From the NCBI GenBank assembly GCA_944389865.1, contig CALXNX010000012.1:1-47500 (forward strand): a DNA stretch of 47,500 nt, given 5' to 3'. Each line of letters begins with the position of its first letter. The stretch's first letter is position 1. The notes under the pieces were generated by a model that saw only the letters and a program-made list of their open reading frames with translations, was not told the DNA's origin and did no database searches. The stretch comes from an uncultured Succinivibrionaceae bacterium (GTDB lineage Bacteria > Pseudomonadota > Gammaproteobacteria > Enterobacterales > Succinivibrionaceae). A program made the translations under genes and the position numbers. Below are positions 33,542-41,752 of this stretch, piece by piece.

Positions 33542-34921
33542 ATGAGTGATTTCAAGGTGGCGGCGGTATCCAGCGCCGCAGCGGGCAATACCATTAAGGA
33601 AGCAGGTCCGGATCGCATCTGCGTGCTGGGCGTGGGCGGCGGCGGCGGCAATGCGCTGCAGTACATGATCAATCAAAGCTTAGGCGGGGTGGAGTTTATT
33701 GCGGTCAATACCGACAGCGTTGCGCTGGGCCGCTGTACTGCACCGACGCGCGTGCAGATCGGCGTGACTTTGACTCACGGTCTCGGGGCCGGGTGCAATC
33801 CGTCCATCGGACGCAAAGCTGCTGAGGAGAGTCATGATCAGTTAAAGGAGCTGCTGCAGGGCGTCAAGATGGTGTTCATCACCGCCGGCATGGGCGGCGG
33901 CACCGGCACGGGGGCAGCACCCCTCATCGCTCAGATTGCCAAGGAAGAGTGCGGTGCGCTGACGGTCGCTGTGGTGACTAAGCCCTTTAAGTTTGAGGGC
34001 CGCGCCCATTCAGTCAATGCCCAGGCCGGGATCACTGAGCTTTCCAAGCACGTAGACAGTATTTTAGTTATCGATAACAATAAGCTGCTGTCGAGCCTCG
34101 GCGCCAATGTTTCCATCATCACCGCCTTTAATGCCTGCAATGACGTGCTCTACCGCGCTGTCTACGGCATTACCAGCATGATCTTCAACTCCGACTATAT
34201 GAATGTCGATTTTAACGATATCAGCATGGTGATGAAGAACCGCGGTCAGGCGGTGATCGGCATCGGTCACGGCAAGGGGCCGACCTTCGTCGATGACGCC
34301 TTAACTCAGGCCGTGCGCAATCCGCTCCTCGAGGATACCGATATTCAGTCGGCCACCAATCTCCTGGTGCACACCCGCGTCAATTCCAACTTCCCCATCG
34401 ACAAGTGGAACGATCTGCAGTCGGCGGTGCGCAAGTTTGTCGGTGAAGGCGATGACGACGGCAGCAAGATCGGTCTGTCCTTTGATGACAGCCTTGCTGA
34501 AGACGAAATCTATATCACCATTATTTTAACCGGCATTTCAGCAGCTCCGGCAGCTATGCCCGAGGCGGCTGTAGCCCGTGCGCAGGCTGCTCAGCGCCGC
34601 CAGGGCAATCCGCTGCCTGCAGGGGGCTTCTTCTCCATGGCGCAGGAGCGTCAGCCCGGCACCTTAGGTCAGCCGCATCCGGCTGCCGCGGCGGCCCGCA
34701 GCGCCGCCTCTGCGCAGGTGCAGGAAGTGCCGGCAGCCCAGGCGCAGCCGGAACCGCATGTCCCGGGCGGCTTCTTTGCCGCAGGTCCGGCAGCGCCCGC
34801 GCCTTTTGCCGCCCCGCAGCCTGCAGCTGCGCCGGCTGAAGTGCCGACTGAGAATAAGCTTGTCGATGAGCGCGGCGATATGTGGGAAATTCCGCCGCTG
34901 CTGCGCAGCCGCCCTGATTAA
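33542..34921 (+). CDS. FtsZ, second tandem copy
   Basis: A complete paralogue of 459 residues. It aligns without gaps to the first copy for about 136 residues (both start MSDFKVAAVS), then has one inserted residue. GVGGGGGN (30-37), GGGTGTG (118-124) and T7 NVDFND (221-226) are kept, so it should be an active GTPase. The region after T7 is altered (ISMVMKNRGQAVIG against VRTVLLGRGHAMIG). The linker has its own composition but repeats GFFSMAQ (362-368) and partly again GGFFAAG (409-415), and it ends DMWEIPPLLRSRPD, a usable C-terminal peptide. It is not decayed. Its stop overlaps the next gene by one base. It has its own likely promoter. Confidence 0.94.
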   Translation: MSDFKVAAVSSAAAGNTIKEAGPDRICVLGVGGGGGNALQYMINQSLGGVEFIAVNTDSVALGRCTAPTRVQIGVTLTHGLGAGCNPSIGRKAAEESHDQLKELLQGVKMVFITAGMGGGTGTGAAPLIAQIAKEECGALTVAVVTKPFKFEGRAHSVNAQAGITELSKHVDSILVIDNNKLLSSLGANVSIITAFNACNDVLYRAVYGITSMIFNSDYMNVDFNDISMVMKNRGQAVIGIGHGKGPTFVDDALTQAVRNPLLEDTDIQSATNLLVHTRVNSNFPIDKWNDLQSAVRKFVGEGDDDGSKIGLSFDDSLAEDEIYITIILTGISAAPAAMPEAAVARAQAAQRRQGNPLPAGGFFSMAQERQPGTLGQPHPAAAAARSAASAQVQEVPAAQAQPEPHVPGGFFAAGPAAPAPFAAPQPAAAPAEVPTENKLVDERGDMWEIPPLLRSRPD

Positions 34922-35571
34922 TGAGTTTAATGACCCTTCTGTACGGGCCGCGCGATCTGCCTGAGCTCAAGCTCGATCTGACGGCCCTTAAGCTTATCGG
35001 TCAGGGGAATGAGCGGCGCTGCTATATTGATCCCGCCGCTCCAGCACAAGAGCGCCGTCTCTATAAAGCCGCCCCCTTAAGCCGCTGCCGTCAGACCAGG
35101 CGGGAAATAGCCTATTTTAATTTCCTCAAACAACGCGGCGTGCCCTTTACGCATATTCCCGAGTACTACGGCTGCGGCAGGGTCGGGACTTTTCTGGTAC
35201 AGATTCAGCAGTTTATTGCTCCAGCCCCGGGAGTGCAGGCTTACGATCTGGAGCGGGCGCTCATTTGCCCGGAGATCCGCCATACCCTCTCGCCTGCAAA
35301 GCTGCAGCAGGCCTACGCTGATCTCAAGGCTTACCTGCTGCGCTGCAACGTGCTGCCCTCTGACATGCTGGTGCACAATTTAATGCTGACCATCAATGAA
35401 GACAGCGGAAATTATCACCTCTATTTAATTGACGGCCTCGGCTCGCACACCTTCATTCCCCTGAACAATTTCATTCCGGCGCTGGGAGAGCGCACTGTCG
35501 AGCGGCAGTGCGCTAAATTCTGTGCCTCTGTAGCTAATGCGACTGCCGGAGCCCTCACTTTGACTCCTTAG
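34921..35571 (+). CDS. YrbL-family (PhoP-network) kinase-like protein
   Basis: A 216-residue protein resembling YrbL of enteric bacteria, a small protein-kinase-like fold of unknown activity. Visible blocks are LIGQGNERRCYIDP near residue 25 (nucleotide-loop-like, followed by RLYKA with a candidate lysine), REIAYFNFLKQRG, HNLM near 151 (catalytic-loop-like) and LYLIDGLG about 20 residues later (DFG-like). Its ATG overlaps the second ftsZ stop (TAATG), so the two are almost certainly co-translated. This position inside a division cluster, between ftsZ and lpxC, is not one I know for the family. Function here is unknown; a role in sensing or modifying division or LPS proteins is only a guess. 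Confidence 0.7.
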   Translation: MSLMTLLYGPRDLPELKLDLTALKLIGQGNERRCYIDPAAPAQERRLYKAAPLSRCRQTRREIAYFNFLKQRGVPFTHIPEYYGCGRVGTFLVQIQQFIAPAPGVQAYDLERALICPEIRHTLSPAKLQQAYADLKAYLLRCNVLPSDMLVHNLMLTINEDSGNYHLYLIDGLGSHTFIPLNNFIPALGERTVERQCAKFCASVANATAGALTLTP

Positions 35572-35605
35572 CCTGGCTCAGAGAAGAGGAGACAGGGGCC
35601 TGAAG

Positions 35606-35634
35606 GGAACTTTTCAGCGCTTTATACGGTCTTA
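35606..35634 (+). promoter_or_regulatory. Candidate sigma-E promoter for lpxC
   Basis: GGAACTT (35606-35612) is a perfect RpoE -35; after 16 bases GTCTTA (35629-35634) differs from GTCTAA at one base. Spacing is one base longer than in the degQ promoter. It would give a leader of about 125 bases containing the hairpin CTGCGCA-TTT-TGCGCAG (35660-35676). Confidence 0.5.
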
Positions 35635-35766
35635 TTCTATATGCATCGGGTTAACTGTACTGCGCATTTTGCGCAGCAGAGCTCCGGATGCTGATGTTTT
35701 GTAATAAAATACAGTGCTGAAGGTAAAATCTTTTTCAGGCTCACGCTTAACTGAGGATGATGAGGC

Positions 35767-36702
35767 ATGATTAAGCAGCGTACGGTAAAAACCGCAGTTT
35801 CTGCAGCCGGCATCGGTCTGCACTCGGGCTCTAAGGTCACGGTGAATTTCCGTCCGGCCCCCGCAGATACCGGTTTGGTTTATACCCGCACCGATTTAGA
35901 TCCGCAGGTGGTGATAAAATGCACCCCGGAGGCGGTACGCGATACGCAGCTGTGCACGGCCTTAGTCAATTTGGACGGCGTGCGTATTTCCACAGTCGAG
36001 CATTTGACCGCGGCGCTGTCTGCTTTGGGCATCGATAATCTCTATATCGACGTTAATGCTCCGGAGCTTCCCGTAATGGACGGCTCAGCGCAGCCTTTTA
36101 TCTACTTATTTGAATCTACCGGCATACAGGATTTAGCTGCTCCTAAGACTTATCTGCGCGTGGCCCGCAAGGTGCGCGTGGAGGATGGGGAGAAGTGGGC
36201 GGAATTAAATCCCAGCGACGGCGGCTTCCAGCTCGATCTCACCATCGATTTCAATCATCCGGCGATGGAGCGCGATCTGCAGCACTTAGTGTTCAACTTC
36301 ACCGGCCGCGGCTTTGCCGCTGAGATCTCGCGCGCCCGCACTTTCTGCTTTATGCGCGATGTGGAGTACATGCACGCCCACAATTTAGCTTTAGGCGGAT
36401 CGCTGGAGAATGCTGTAGTGCTCGATGATTACCGCGTGGTCAACCCCGACGGTCTGCGCTATCCCAATGAGTTCGTCAAGCACAAGATGCTCGATGCCAT
36501 CGGCGATCTCTACATGTCAGGCCGCAGCATCCTGGGCGCCTTCAAAGCCTATAAGACCGGGCATAAGCTCAACAACATGCTGTTGCGCGCCTTCTTAAGC
36601 GATGCTAAGAACTACGAACTCATCTCCTTTGCCGATGATCCGGCTAAAGTGCGCTCAGAGACCTTTGAGTTTATCGATGCGCGTATCGCTGAACCGGCTT
36701 AA
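35767..36702 (+). CDS. lpxC: LpxC, UDP-3-O-acyl-GlcNAc deacetylase
   Basis: Zinc enzyme for the first committed step of lipid A synthesis. The 311 residues begin [21 protein letters not shown] and contain the zinc-ligand segments [17 protein letters not shown] (His near 79) and [15 protein letters not shown] (His and Asp near 238-242), plus the catalytic-base region [10 protein letters not shown]. It is the standard last gene of the dcw region. It is preceded by 195 bases with a candidate stress promoter and a hairpin. AmpD follows after 17 bases. Confidence 0.97.
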   Translation: MIKQRTVKTAVSAAGIGLHSGSKVTVNFRPAPADTGLVYTRTDLDPQVVIKCTPEAVRDTQLCTALVNLDGVRISTVEHLTAALSALGIDNLYIDVNAPELPVMDGSAQPFIYLFESTGIQDLAAPKTYLRVARKVRVEDGEKWAELNPSDGGFQLDLTIDFNHPAMERDLQHLVFNFTGRGFAAEISRARTFCFMRDVEYMHAHNLALGGSLENAVVLDDYRVVNPDGLRYPNEFVKHKMLDAIGDLYMSGRSILGAFKAYKTGHKLNNMLLRAFLSDAKNYELISFADDPAKVRSETFEFIDARIAEPA

Positions 36703-36719
36703 GCAAAACTTCAGCTTAA

Positions 36720-37289
36720 ATGTTCTCTATCCTGGCGGGCTGGCTTGAGGGCGTACGGCAGGTGCCTACCTGCCGCTGCGGCTCCCGTCCTGCCCCTTTG
36801 GATATTTCCCTTATCGTGGTGCACGGCATCACGCTGCCGCCTGGGGAATTTCACGGCGCCGCTCCGTATATCGACGGCCTTTTTACGCACACCTTAGATA
36901 AAAGCGCGCATCCATATTTTGCTGCAGTTGGGGATCTGGAAGTCTCCACCCATGTTTTGATCGATCGGCAGGGGAAAATTACGCAGTACGTGTCCTTTCT
37001 GGATAGAGCCTGGCACGCCGGCAGATCTGCTTATTTAGGGCGCATGGAGTGCAATGATTACGGCATCGGTATTGAGCTCGAAGGCACTGATGACATCCCG
37101 TATGCAGCAGCGCAGTATCACACGCTGCGCGAACTGATCTTATCCATAAACCAGGAATATCCGCGTACGCGAGGGCATCTTGCCGGCCACAGTGAAGTGG
37201 CCCCCGGGCGCAAAACCGATCCCGGGCCTGCCTTTGACTGGCAGGCCTTAGATCTGCCGCGTCGGCTCAGTCAGGTGTCGGCTCTTTAG
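36720..37289 (+). CDS. ampD: AmpD, 1,6-anhydro-N-acetylmuramyl-L-alanine amidase
   Basis: Cytoplasmic zinc amidase that recycles anhydro-muropeptides. The 189 residues show the amidase_2 pattern: VVHGITLPPGEF near 35 (first zinc histidine), STHVLIDRQGKITQYV, AWHAGRSAYLGR, NDYGIGIELEG and LAGHSEVAPGRKTDPGPAF with the second histidine and the aspartate ligand. Size matches E. coli AmpD. In many species loss of AmpD derepresses AmpC beta-lactamase, but no ampC or ampR is present here. Its 3' end overlaps the stop of an AraC relic on the other strand. Confidence 0.93.
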   Translation: MFSILAGWLEGVRQVPTCRCGSRPAPLDISLIVVHGITLPPGEFHGAAPYIDGLFTHTLDKSAHPYFAAVGDLEVSTHVLIDRQGKITQYVSFLDRAWHAGRSAYLGRMECNDYGIGIELEGTDDIPYAAAQYHTLRELILSINQEYPRTRGHLAGHSEVAPGRKTDPGPAFDWQALDLPRRLSQVSAL

Positions 37290-37536
37290 CCGGCACTTCG
37301 CCGCTGCCGCATTTTAGCTTCCGATACTGCAGCGGGGTAAAACCCTCCTGCTTTACAAAGGCGCTGCACAAATGCGAGCTGGATGAAAAGTGCAGCAGGG
37401 CGGCAATGTCGGCTACTGAGCATTTGGACATCCGCAGCAGCTCCTTGGCGGCATTCAGCCGCGCTTTAATCAGGTATTGCCGCAGGGTCAGGCCGTGCGC
37501 ACCGTTATTGGTCTCTGCTGACAGGCCGCTTCGGTC
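37271..37536 (-). pseudogene. Relic of an AraC-family transcription regulator (C-terminal HTH only)
   Basis: Reading the minus strand gives an open frame with no acceptable start codon. It encodes LTLRQYLIKARLNAAKELLR, then CSVADIAALLHFSSSSHLCS, then AFVKQEGFTPLQYRK, the second helix-turn-helix of an AraC-type regulator. An in-frame TGA at 37537-37539 closes it upstream, and the first helix-turn-helix and any ligand domain are gone. It fills most of the 383-base gap between ampD and acnB. The C-terminal residues overlap the end of ampD. Which regulator it once was cannot be told. Confidence 0.8.
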
Positions 37537-37626
37537 TCAGGCCTGTCGCGCCGGCTTGGTGCGTAAAGCACTCTGAGCGCTGATTTTGGACTATACTTTT
37601 CACGTTACAGCGCGAAAGGAACGCCG

Positions 37627-37644
37627 GCAGGGGAGTGCCCCTGC
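37627..37644 (+). promoter_or_regulatory. Hairpin in the acnB leader
   Basis: GCAGGGG (37627-37633), loop AGTG, CCCCTGC (37638-37644), ending 28 bases before the acnB start. A TATACT at 37592-37597 is a possible -10 upstream. The loop AGTG is not the CAGUG loop of an iron-responsive element. Confidence 0.55.
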
Positions 37645-37672
37645 ACCATCATTTTGACCCAAGGAATAGATT

Positions 37673-40258
37673 ATGGAACAGTCAGTGCAGTCGGCCGCAG
37701 AGCAGCCGCATTATCTCAGCGATTATTTCATGCAGGCCAATGAGCGCGCCCGCCTGGGCGCAGAGGCCCTGCCTTTAACCGCCGCGCAGACCGAGGAGCT
37801 CACAGGCCTGCTGCAGGATCCGCCCGCGGGCAGCGCTAAGATGCTGCGCTATCTTATCTCCGAGCGCGTCCCGGCAGGCGTTGATCCGGCCGCAAAGGTC
37901 AAGACGCAGTTCCTGCTGGAACTGCTGCAGGATAAGGTGCACACCGAGCTTATTACCAAGGACGAGGCTTTAGTATTATTAGGCCGCATGAAGGGCGGCT
38001 ACAGCGTGCAGGCGCTCCTTGAAGTCCTCGAAGTCCCGGAGCTGCGTGAGGGCGCAGTGCAGGCCTTAAGCTCTACTTTACTGATTTACGATGCTTTTGA
38101 GACCTTATGTGAACGGGCGAAGGCAGGACAGTCAGGGGCGCGGCAGGTGCTGCAGGCTTATGCCGAGGGCTTATGGTTTAAGGACAGTCCGGCGCTGCCT
38201 GAGAAGATCACCTTAAAGGTGTTCAAGATCGCAGGCGAGGTTACCACCGACGATCTCTCCCCGGCCACCGATGCCTGGTCGCGCGCCGATATTCCGCTCC
38301 ATGCGCTGGCCATGCTCAAAAACTCGCGCCCGGATGTGAAGGCCGATGAAGAGGGCGTACGCGGCCCCATGCGGCTGCTGGCAAAGTTAAAGGCGGACGG
38401 TCTGCCCCTCTGCTGGGTCGGCGATGTAGTCGGCACCGGATCGTCCCGCAAGAGCGCGGCTAATTCGGTTATTTGGCACATTGGCCATGATCTGCCCGGC
38501 ATCCCCAACAAGCGCTCCGGCGGCATTGTCCTGGGCGGCAAGATTGCCCCGATTTTCTACAATACTTTAGAAGACAGCGGAGCGCTGCCTTTAGAGTGTG
38601 ACGTCAGCGCTTTAGAGACCGGCATGGTGATCGATCTGCTGCCTTATGAGGGCCGCGTGGTTGAGCATGATACCGGCAGGGAATTAACCACCTTCAAGCT
38701 GCGTCCGGCTTTGGGCGACGAGGTCCGGGCAGGCGGGCGCATTAATCTAATAGTGGGGCGCAGCCTGACCAATCGCGCCCGCGCCTTCTTAGGTCTGGGC
38801 GCAAGCGATCTGTTTGTGCCGGTCCCCGAGATCAAGGGCGAGGGCGGCTTTACCCGTGCTCAGAAGATCGTCGGCCGCGCCTGCGGTCTGCCGGGCATTC
38901 GTCCGGGGCAGTACTGCGAGGTTAAGGTCACGACCGTGGGCTCGCAGGATACTACCGGTCCTATGACCCGTGATGAACTGACGGATCTAGCCTGCCTGAA
39001 GTTTCAGACTCCGCTGTTCATGCAGTCCTTCTGCCACACGGCAGCTTACCCTAAGGCGGTGGATCTTAAGATGCAGCACAGTCTGCCTAAGTTCGTTACC
39101 GCCCGCGGCGGCGTGGCGCTGCGCCCGGGTGACGGCGTTATTCACTGCTTCTTAAACCGCATGTGCCTGCCCGATACCGTGGGTACCGGCGGCGACAGTC
39201 ACACCCGCATGCCTTTGGGCATCTCCTTTGCTGCAGGCTCGGGCCTCGTGGCCTTTGCGGCTGCCTCGGGCATGATGCCGCTCGATATGCCGGAGTCGGT
39301 CTTAGTGCGCTTTACTGGTCAGCGCCGTCCGGGTATTACGCTGCGCGACTTAGTCCAGGCCATTCCGTACTTTGCTATTGAACAGGGGCTGTTGACCGTT
39401 GAGAAGAAAGGCAAGCGCAATGTGTTTAACGGCCGCATTTTAGAAATTGAGGGTCTTGAAGATCTGCCCTGCGAGCAGGCCTTTGAGCTGTGCAATGCCT
39501 CCGCTGAGCGCTCGGCGGCTGCCTGCACAGTGCGGCTGAACCCTGAGTCGGTGAAGACTTATCTGCGCTCTAACGCGGCCTTCTTAAGAAAGCTGGCAGC
39601 GGAGGGCTACGAAAGCCGCGAGGCCCTGCTGCAGCGCGCCGCCTGCATGGATGAGATCCTGGAACACTATGAGCCCATTGAAGCTGATCCTGATTGTCAG
39701 TACGCAGCGGTGCTGGAGATTGATCTGAGCAAGATCACGGAGCCTATCGTCTGCGCTCCCAATGATCCGGATGATGCCCGGCTGCTCTCCGCTGTGGCCG
39801 GCACTGAACTTAATGAATGCTTTATCGGCTCGTGCATGACCAATATCGGTCATTACCGTGCCGCCGCCGCAATCCTTTCGCAGGCAAAAGAACAGGTGCC
39901 GGTACGCTTATGGCTTACGCCGCCCACCCGCATGGACCGCGAGGAGCTTAAAGCTGAAGGGCAGTTTGCGGTCTTTGCCAAAGCCGGCGCGCGCATTGAG
40001 ATCCCCGGCTGCTCTTTGTGCATGGGCAATCAGGCGCGTGTGCGCGATAACGCGATAGTGCTTTCCACCTCAACGCGCAACTTCAAAAACCGCCTGGGCA
40101 ATGGCGCGCAGGTCTATCTGGGCAGCGCGGAGCTCACTGCAGCTGCTGCCATGCTGGGGAGGCTGCCGACCCCGGAGGAGTACTTCAAGCTTGCCGCCCC
40201 CATTTACGGGCATGAGAGCGAAATTTATCAGCTCCTGGACTTTGCGGCTGAGGCATAA
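37673..40258 (+). CDS. acnB: AcnB, aconitate hydratase B
   Basis: Iron-sulfur enzyme interconverting citrate and isocitrate; apo-AcnB also binds mRNA in E. coli. The 861 residues show the AcnB-specific order: N-terminal HEAT-like domain, then the swivel domain (about 175-370, with VTTDDLSPATDAW and GSSRKSAANS), then the catalytic core. The cluster cysteines are Cys721 (GSCMTN) and Cys780/Cys783 (CSLC), all present. Ribosome binding site AGGAA precedes the ATG. It stands next to mdh, another enzyme of the cycle, but a strong hairpin and a promoter lie between them. Confidence 0.97.
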   Translation: MEQSVQSAAEQPHYLSDYFMQANERARLGAEALPLTAAQTEELTGLLQDPPAGSAKMLRYLISERVPAGVDPAAKVKTQFLLELLQDKVHTELITKDEALVLLGRMKGGYSVQALLEVLEVPELREGAVQALSSTLLIYDAFETLCERAKAGQSGARQVLQAYAEGLWFKDSPALPEKITLKVFKIAGEVTTDDLSPATDAWSRADIPLHALAMLKNSRPDVKADEEGVRGPMRLLAKLKADGLPLCWVGDVVGTGSSRKSAANSVIWHIGHDLPGIPNKRSGGIVLGGKIAPIFYNTLEDSGALPLECDVSALETGMVIDLLPYEGRVVEHDTGRELTTFKLRPALGDEVRAGGRINLIVGRSLTNRARAFLGLGASDLFVPVPEIKGEGGFTRAQKIVGRACGLPGIRPGQYCEVKVTTVGSQDTTGPMTRDELTDLACLKFQTPLFMQSFCHTAAYPKAVDLKMQHSLPKFVTARGGVALRPGDGVIHCFLNRMCLPDTVGTGGDSHTRMPLGISFAAGSGLVAFAAASGMMPLDMPESVLVRFTGQRRPGITLRDLVQAIPYFAIEQGLLTVEKKGKRNVFNGRILEIEGLEDLPCEQAFELCNASAERSAAACTVRLNPESVKTYLRSNAAFLRKLAAEGYESREALLQRAACMDEILEHYEPIEADPDCQYAAVLEIDLSKITEPIVCAPNDPDDARLLSAVAGTELNECFIGSCMTNIGHYRAAAAILSQAKEQVPVRLWLTPPTRMDREELKAEGQFAVFAKAGARIEIPGCSLCMGNQARVRDNAIVLSTSTRNFKNRLGNGAQVYLGSAELTAAAAMLGRLPTPEEYFKLAAPIYGHESEIYQLLDFAAEA

Positions 40259-40271
40259 AGCTGCATAAGAA

Positions 40272-40307
40272 GCGCCGCAGGCTGCCCCGCCGGGCGGCCT
40301 GCGGCGC
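40272..40307 (+). terminator. Strong hairpin after acnB
   Basis: Perfect 11-base arms GCGCCGCAGGC (40272-40282) and GCCTGCGGCGC (40297-40307) with a further CCCG/CGGG pairing inside the loop. The T-rich run only comes 25 bases later (CAGTTTTTATTTT), so it may be a terminator or an mRNA end protector. Confidence 0.65.
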
Positions 40308-40364
40308 ACTGTCCGCGATCGGCCGGCAGTTTTTATTTTGTAAAGTGAGAGCAAAGACGCCCTT

Positions 40365-40393
40365 TTGACTGCGCTTTTGTGCTAGCATTTAAA
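40365..40393 (+). promoter_or_regulatory. Promoter region of mdh
   Basis: TTGACT (40365-40370), 17-base spacer, TTTAAA (40388-40393). Overlapping it is an extended -10 alternative, TGCTAGCAT (40380-40388). A perfect A6T6 tract (40391-40402) follows, and an AGAGCC-CTCGC-GGCTTT hairpin (40403-40419) sits in the leader. Confidence 0.5.
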
Positions 40394-40457
40394 AAATTTT
40401 TTAGAGCCCTCGCGGCTTTTTACTTATAAATATTGGACTTCTTTGAGGAGTAATAAC

Positions 40458-41417
40458 ATGAAAGTTACCGTTTTAGGCGCTGCAGGCGGCATTGGTCAGC
40501 CTTTATCCTTACTGTTAAAGAATGGTCTGCCTGCCGGCTCTAAGTTAAGCCTGTTTGACGTGGCCCCGCACACCCCGGGCGTGGCTAAGGATTTAAGCCA
40601 CATCCCTACCGATGTCTGCGTGGACGGCTATACCGGCGATGATCTGCCTAAGGCTTTAGACGGTGCTGACGTGGTGGTTATTCCTGCCGGCGTGGCCAGA
40701 AAGCCCGGCATGACCCGTGACGATCTGTTCAACATCAATGCCGGCATCGTGGCCAACTTAGTCAAGAACTGCGCTAAGGTCTGCCCGAAGGCCTGCATCT
40801 GCATCATCACCAACCCGGTGAACTCCACTGTGCCTCTGGCCGCTGAAGTGCTCAAGGCTGAAGGCGTTTACGATCCGCACCGCTTATTCGGCGTCACCGT
40901 GCTGGACGTGCTGCGTTCTGAGACCTTCTTAGGTGAAGAGTTAGGCCTGTCCAAGGCTGCCATGTACGTGCCGGTAATCGGCGGTCACAGCGGCACCACC
41001 ATTTTACCGCTGCTCTCTCAGGTCGTCGGCGCTGAGAAGATCTCTGAAGCTCGCGTGGCTGAGCTGACCACACGCATCCAGAACGCTGGTACTGAGGTGG
41101 TTGAGGCTAAGGCCGGTGCCGGCTCTGCTACCCTGTCCATGGCTGCCGCCGGCGCCCGCTTCGCCTTAAAGGTGGTGCGCGGTCTGCAGGGCGAGCCGGG
41201 TGTTTCCGAGTACGGCTACACCGAGGGCAACTCCGGCTATACCCAGTTCTTTGCTCAGCGCTTAGTGTTCGGCAAGGACGGCTGGGAGAAGGTCTGCGAG
41301 ATCGGTACTCTGTCTGCCTTTGAGCAGAAGTGCTTAGATGAGCTCAAGGACGTTCTGAACACCAACATCAAGAAGGGTGTGGACTTCGCTCAGAAGTGGA
41401 TTGCTGAGAACAAGTAA
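40458..41417 (+). CDS. mdh: Malate dehydrogenase (NAD)
   Basis: Interconverts malate and oxaloacetate; in a succinate-producing fermenter it would run reductively. The 319 residues start [20 protein letters not shown], the NAD loop of the gammaproteobacterial type, with the substrate arginines in [26 protein letters not shown], and the catalytic HIS segment [13 protein letters not shown] near 177. I use ATG 40458, which has GAGGAG eight bases upstream, rather than an in-frame start at 40443. Codon use is strongly biased (CTG/TTA, few rare codons), typical of a highly expressed gene. Confidence 0.97.
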   Translation: MKVTVLGAAGGIGQPLSLLLKNGLPAGSKLSLFDVAPHTPGVAKDLSHIPTDVCVDGYTGDDLPKALDGADVVVIPAGVARKPGMTRDDLFNINAGIVANLVKNCAKVCPKACICIITNPVNSTVPLAAEVLKAEGVYDPHRLFGVTVLDVLRSETFLGEELGLSKAAMYVPVIGGHSGTTILPLLSQVVGAEKISEARVAELTTRIQNAGTEVVEAKAGAGSATLSMAAAGARFALKVVRGLQGEPGVSEYGYTEGNSGYTQFFAQRLVFGKDGWEKVCEIGTLSAFEQKCLDELKDVLNTNIKKGVDFAQKWIAENK

Positions 41418-41659
41418 TCTAACTTTAAAAAAGTCTAAATGCCGGTCCGTGCGGCCGGCAGTCTGCAGCAGGCTGGGGCTCAATCCCGGCCTGTGCTGTC
41501 TCTGCAGCCTTTATCCTGAGCTCTGAGCTCTGCACTGTCAGGGCTGAGGACCTTATTTTTGAGACCGGCCGGACTGCAGGCGCAGCTGCAGATCTGTGCG
41601 GATCTGCTGCGCGGCATGGAGATTTCGCCCAACGCTTTAGATCTTTGCTCCTTAATGCC
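41418..41659. other. Intergenic region downstream of mdh
   Basis: Holds a hairpin TGCCGG-N9-CCGGCA (41440-41460) without a T run, possibly the mdh 3' end, and little else that I recognise. An in-frame stretch ending at 41663 without a proper start and a minus-strand frame (41425-41754) have no family motif. Confidence 0.5.
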
Positions 41660-41686
41660 TTAAGTTCAGCGCGGGGCTGCCGATAA
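41660..41686 (+). promoter_or_regulatory. Sigma-28 (FliA) promoter for motX
   Basis: TTAAGTTC (41660-41667), exactly 11 bases, GCCGATAA (41679-41686). The FliA consensus is TAAAGTTT-N11-GCCGATAA: the -10 matches at all eight positions and the -35 at six of eight. It lies 66 bases before motX, which agrees with late-flagellar control of polar-motor genes. Confidence 0.8.
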
Positions 41687-41694
41687 TCAAGATA

Positions 41695-41726
41695 CAGACC
41701 GGCGGCTATGGGCTGCTTGGGGTCTG
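41695..41726 (+). promoter_or_regulatory. Hairpin in the motX leader
   Basis: CAGACC (41695-41700) pairs with GGTCTG (41721-41726); the next bases are AGGGAATTTTT. It is located right after the predicted FliA start site, so it could act as an early attenuator or simply as leader structure. Confidence 0.4.
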
Positions 41727-41752
41727 AGGGAATTTTTAACTGAGGTATTGTC

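Noticed and set aside
41525-41663. Plus-strand frame before motX that looks mildly protein-like
   Set aside because: No start codon with a ribosome binding site and no recognisable family; it ends inside the FliA -35. It may be a relic but cannot be supported.
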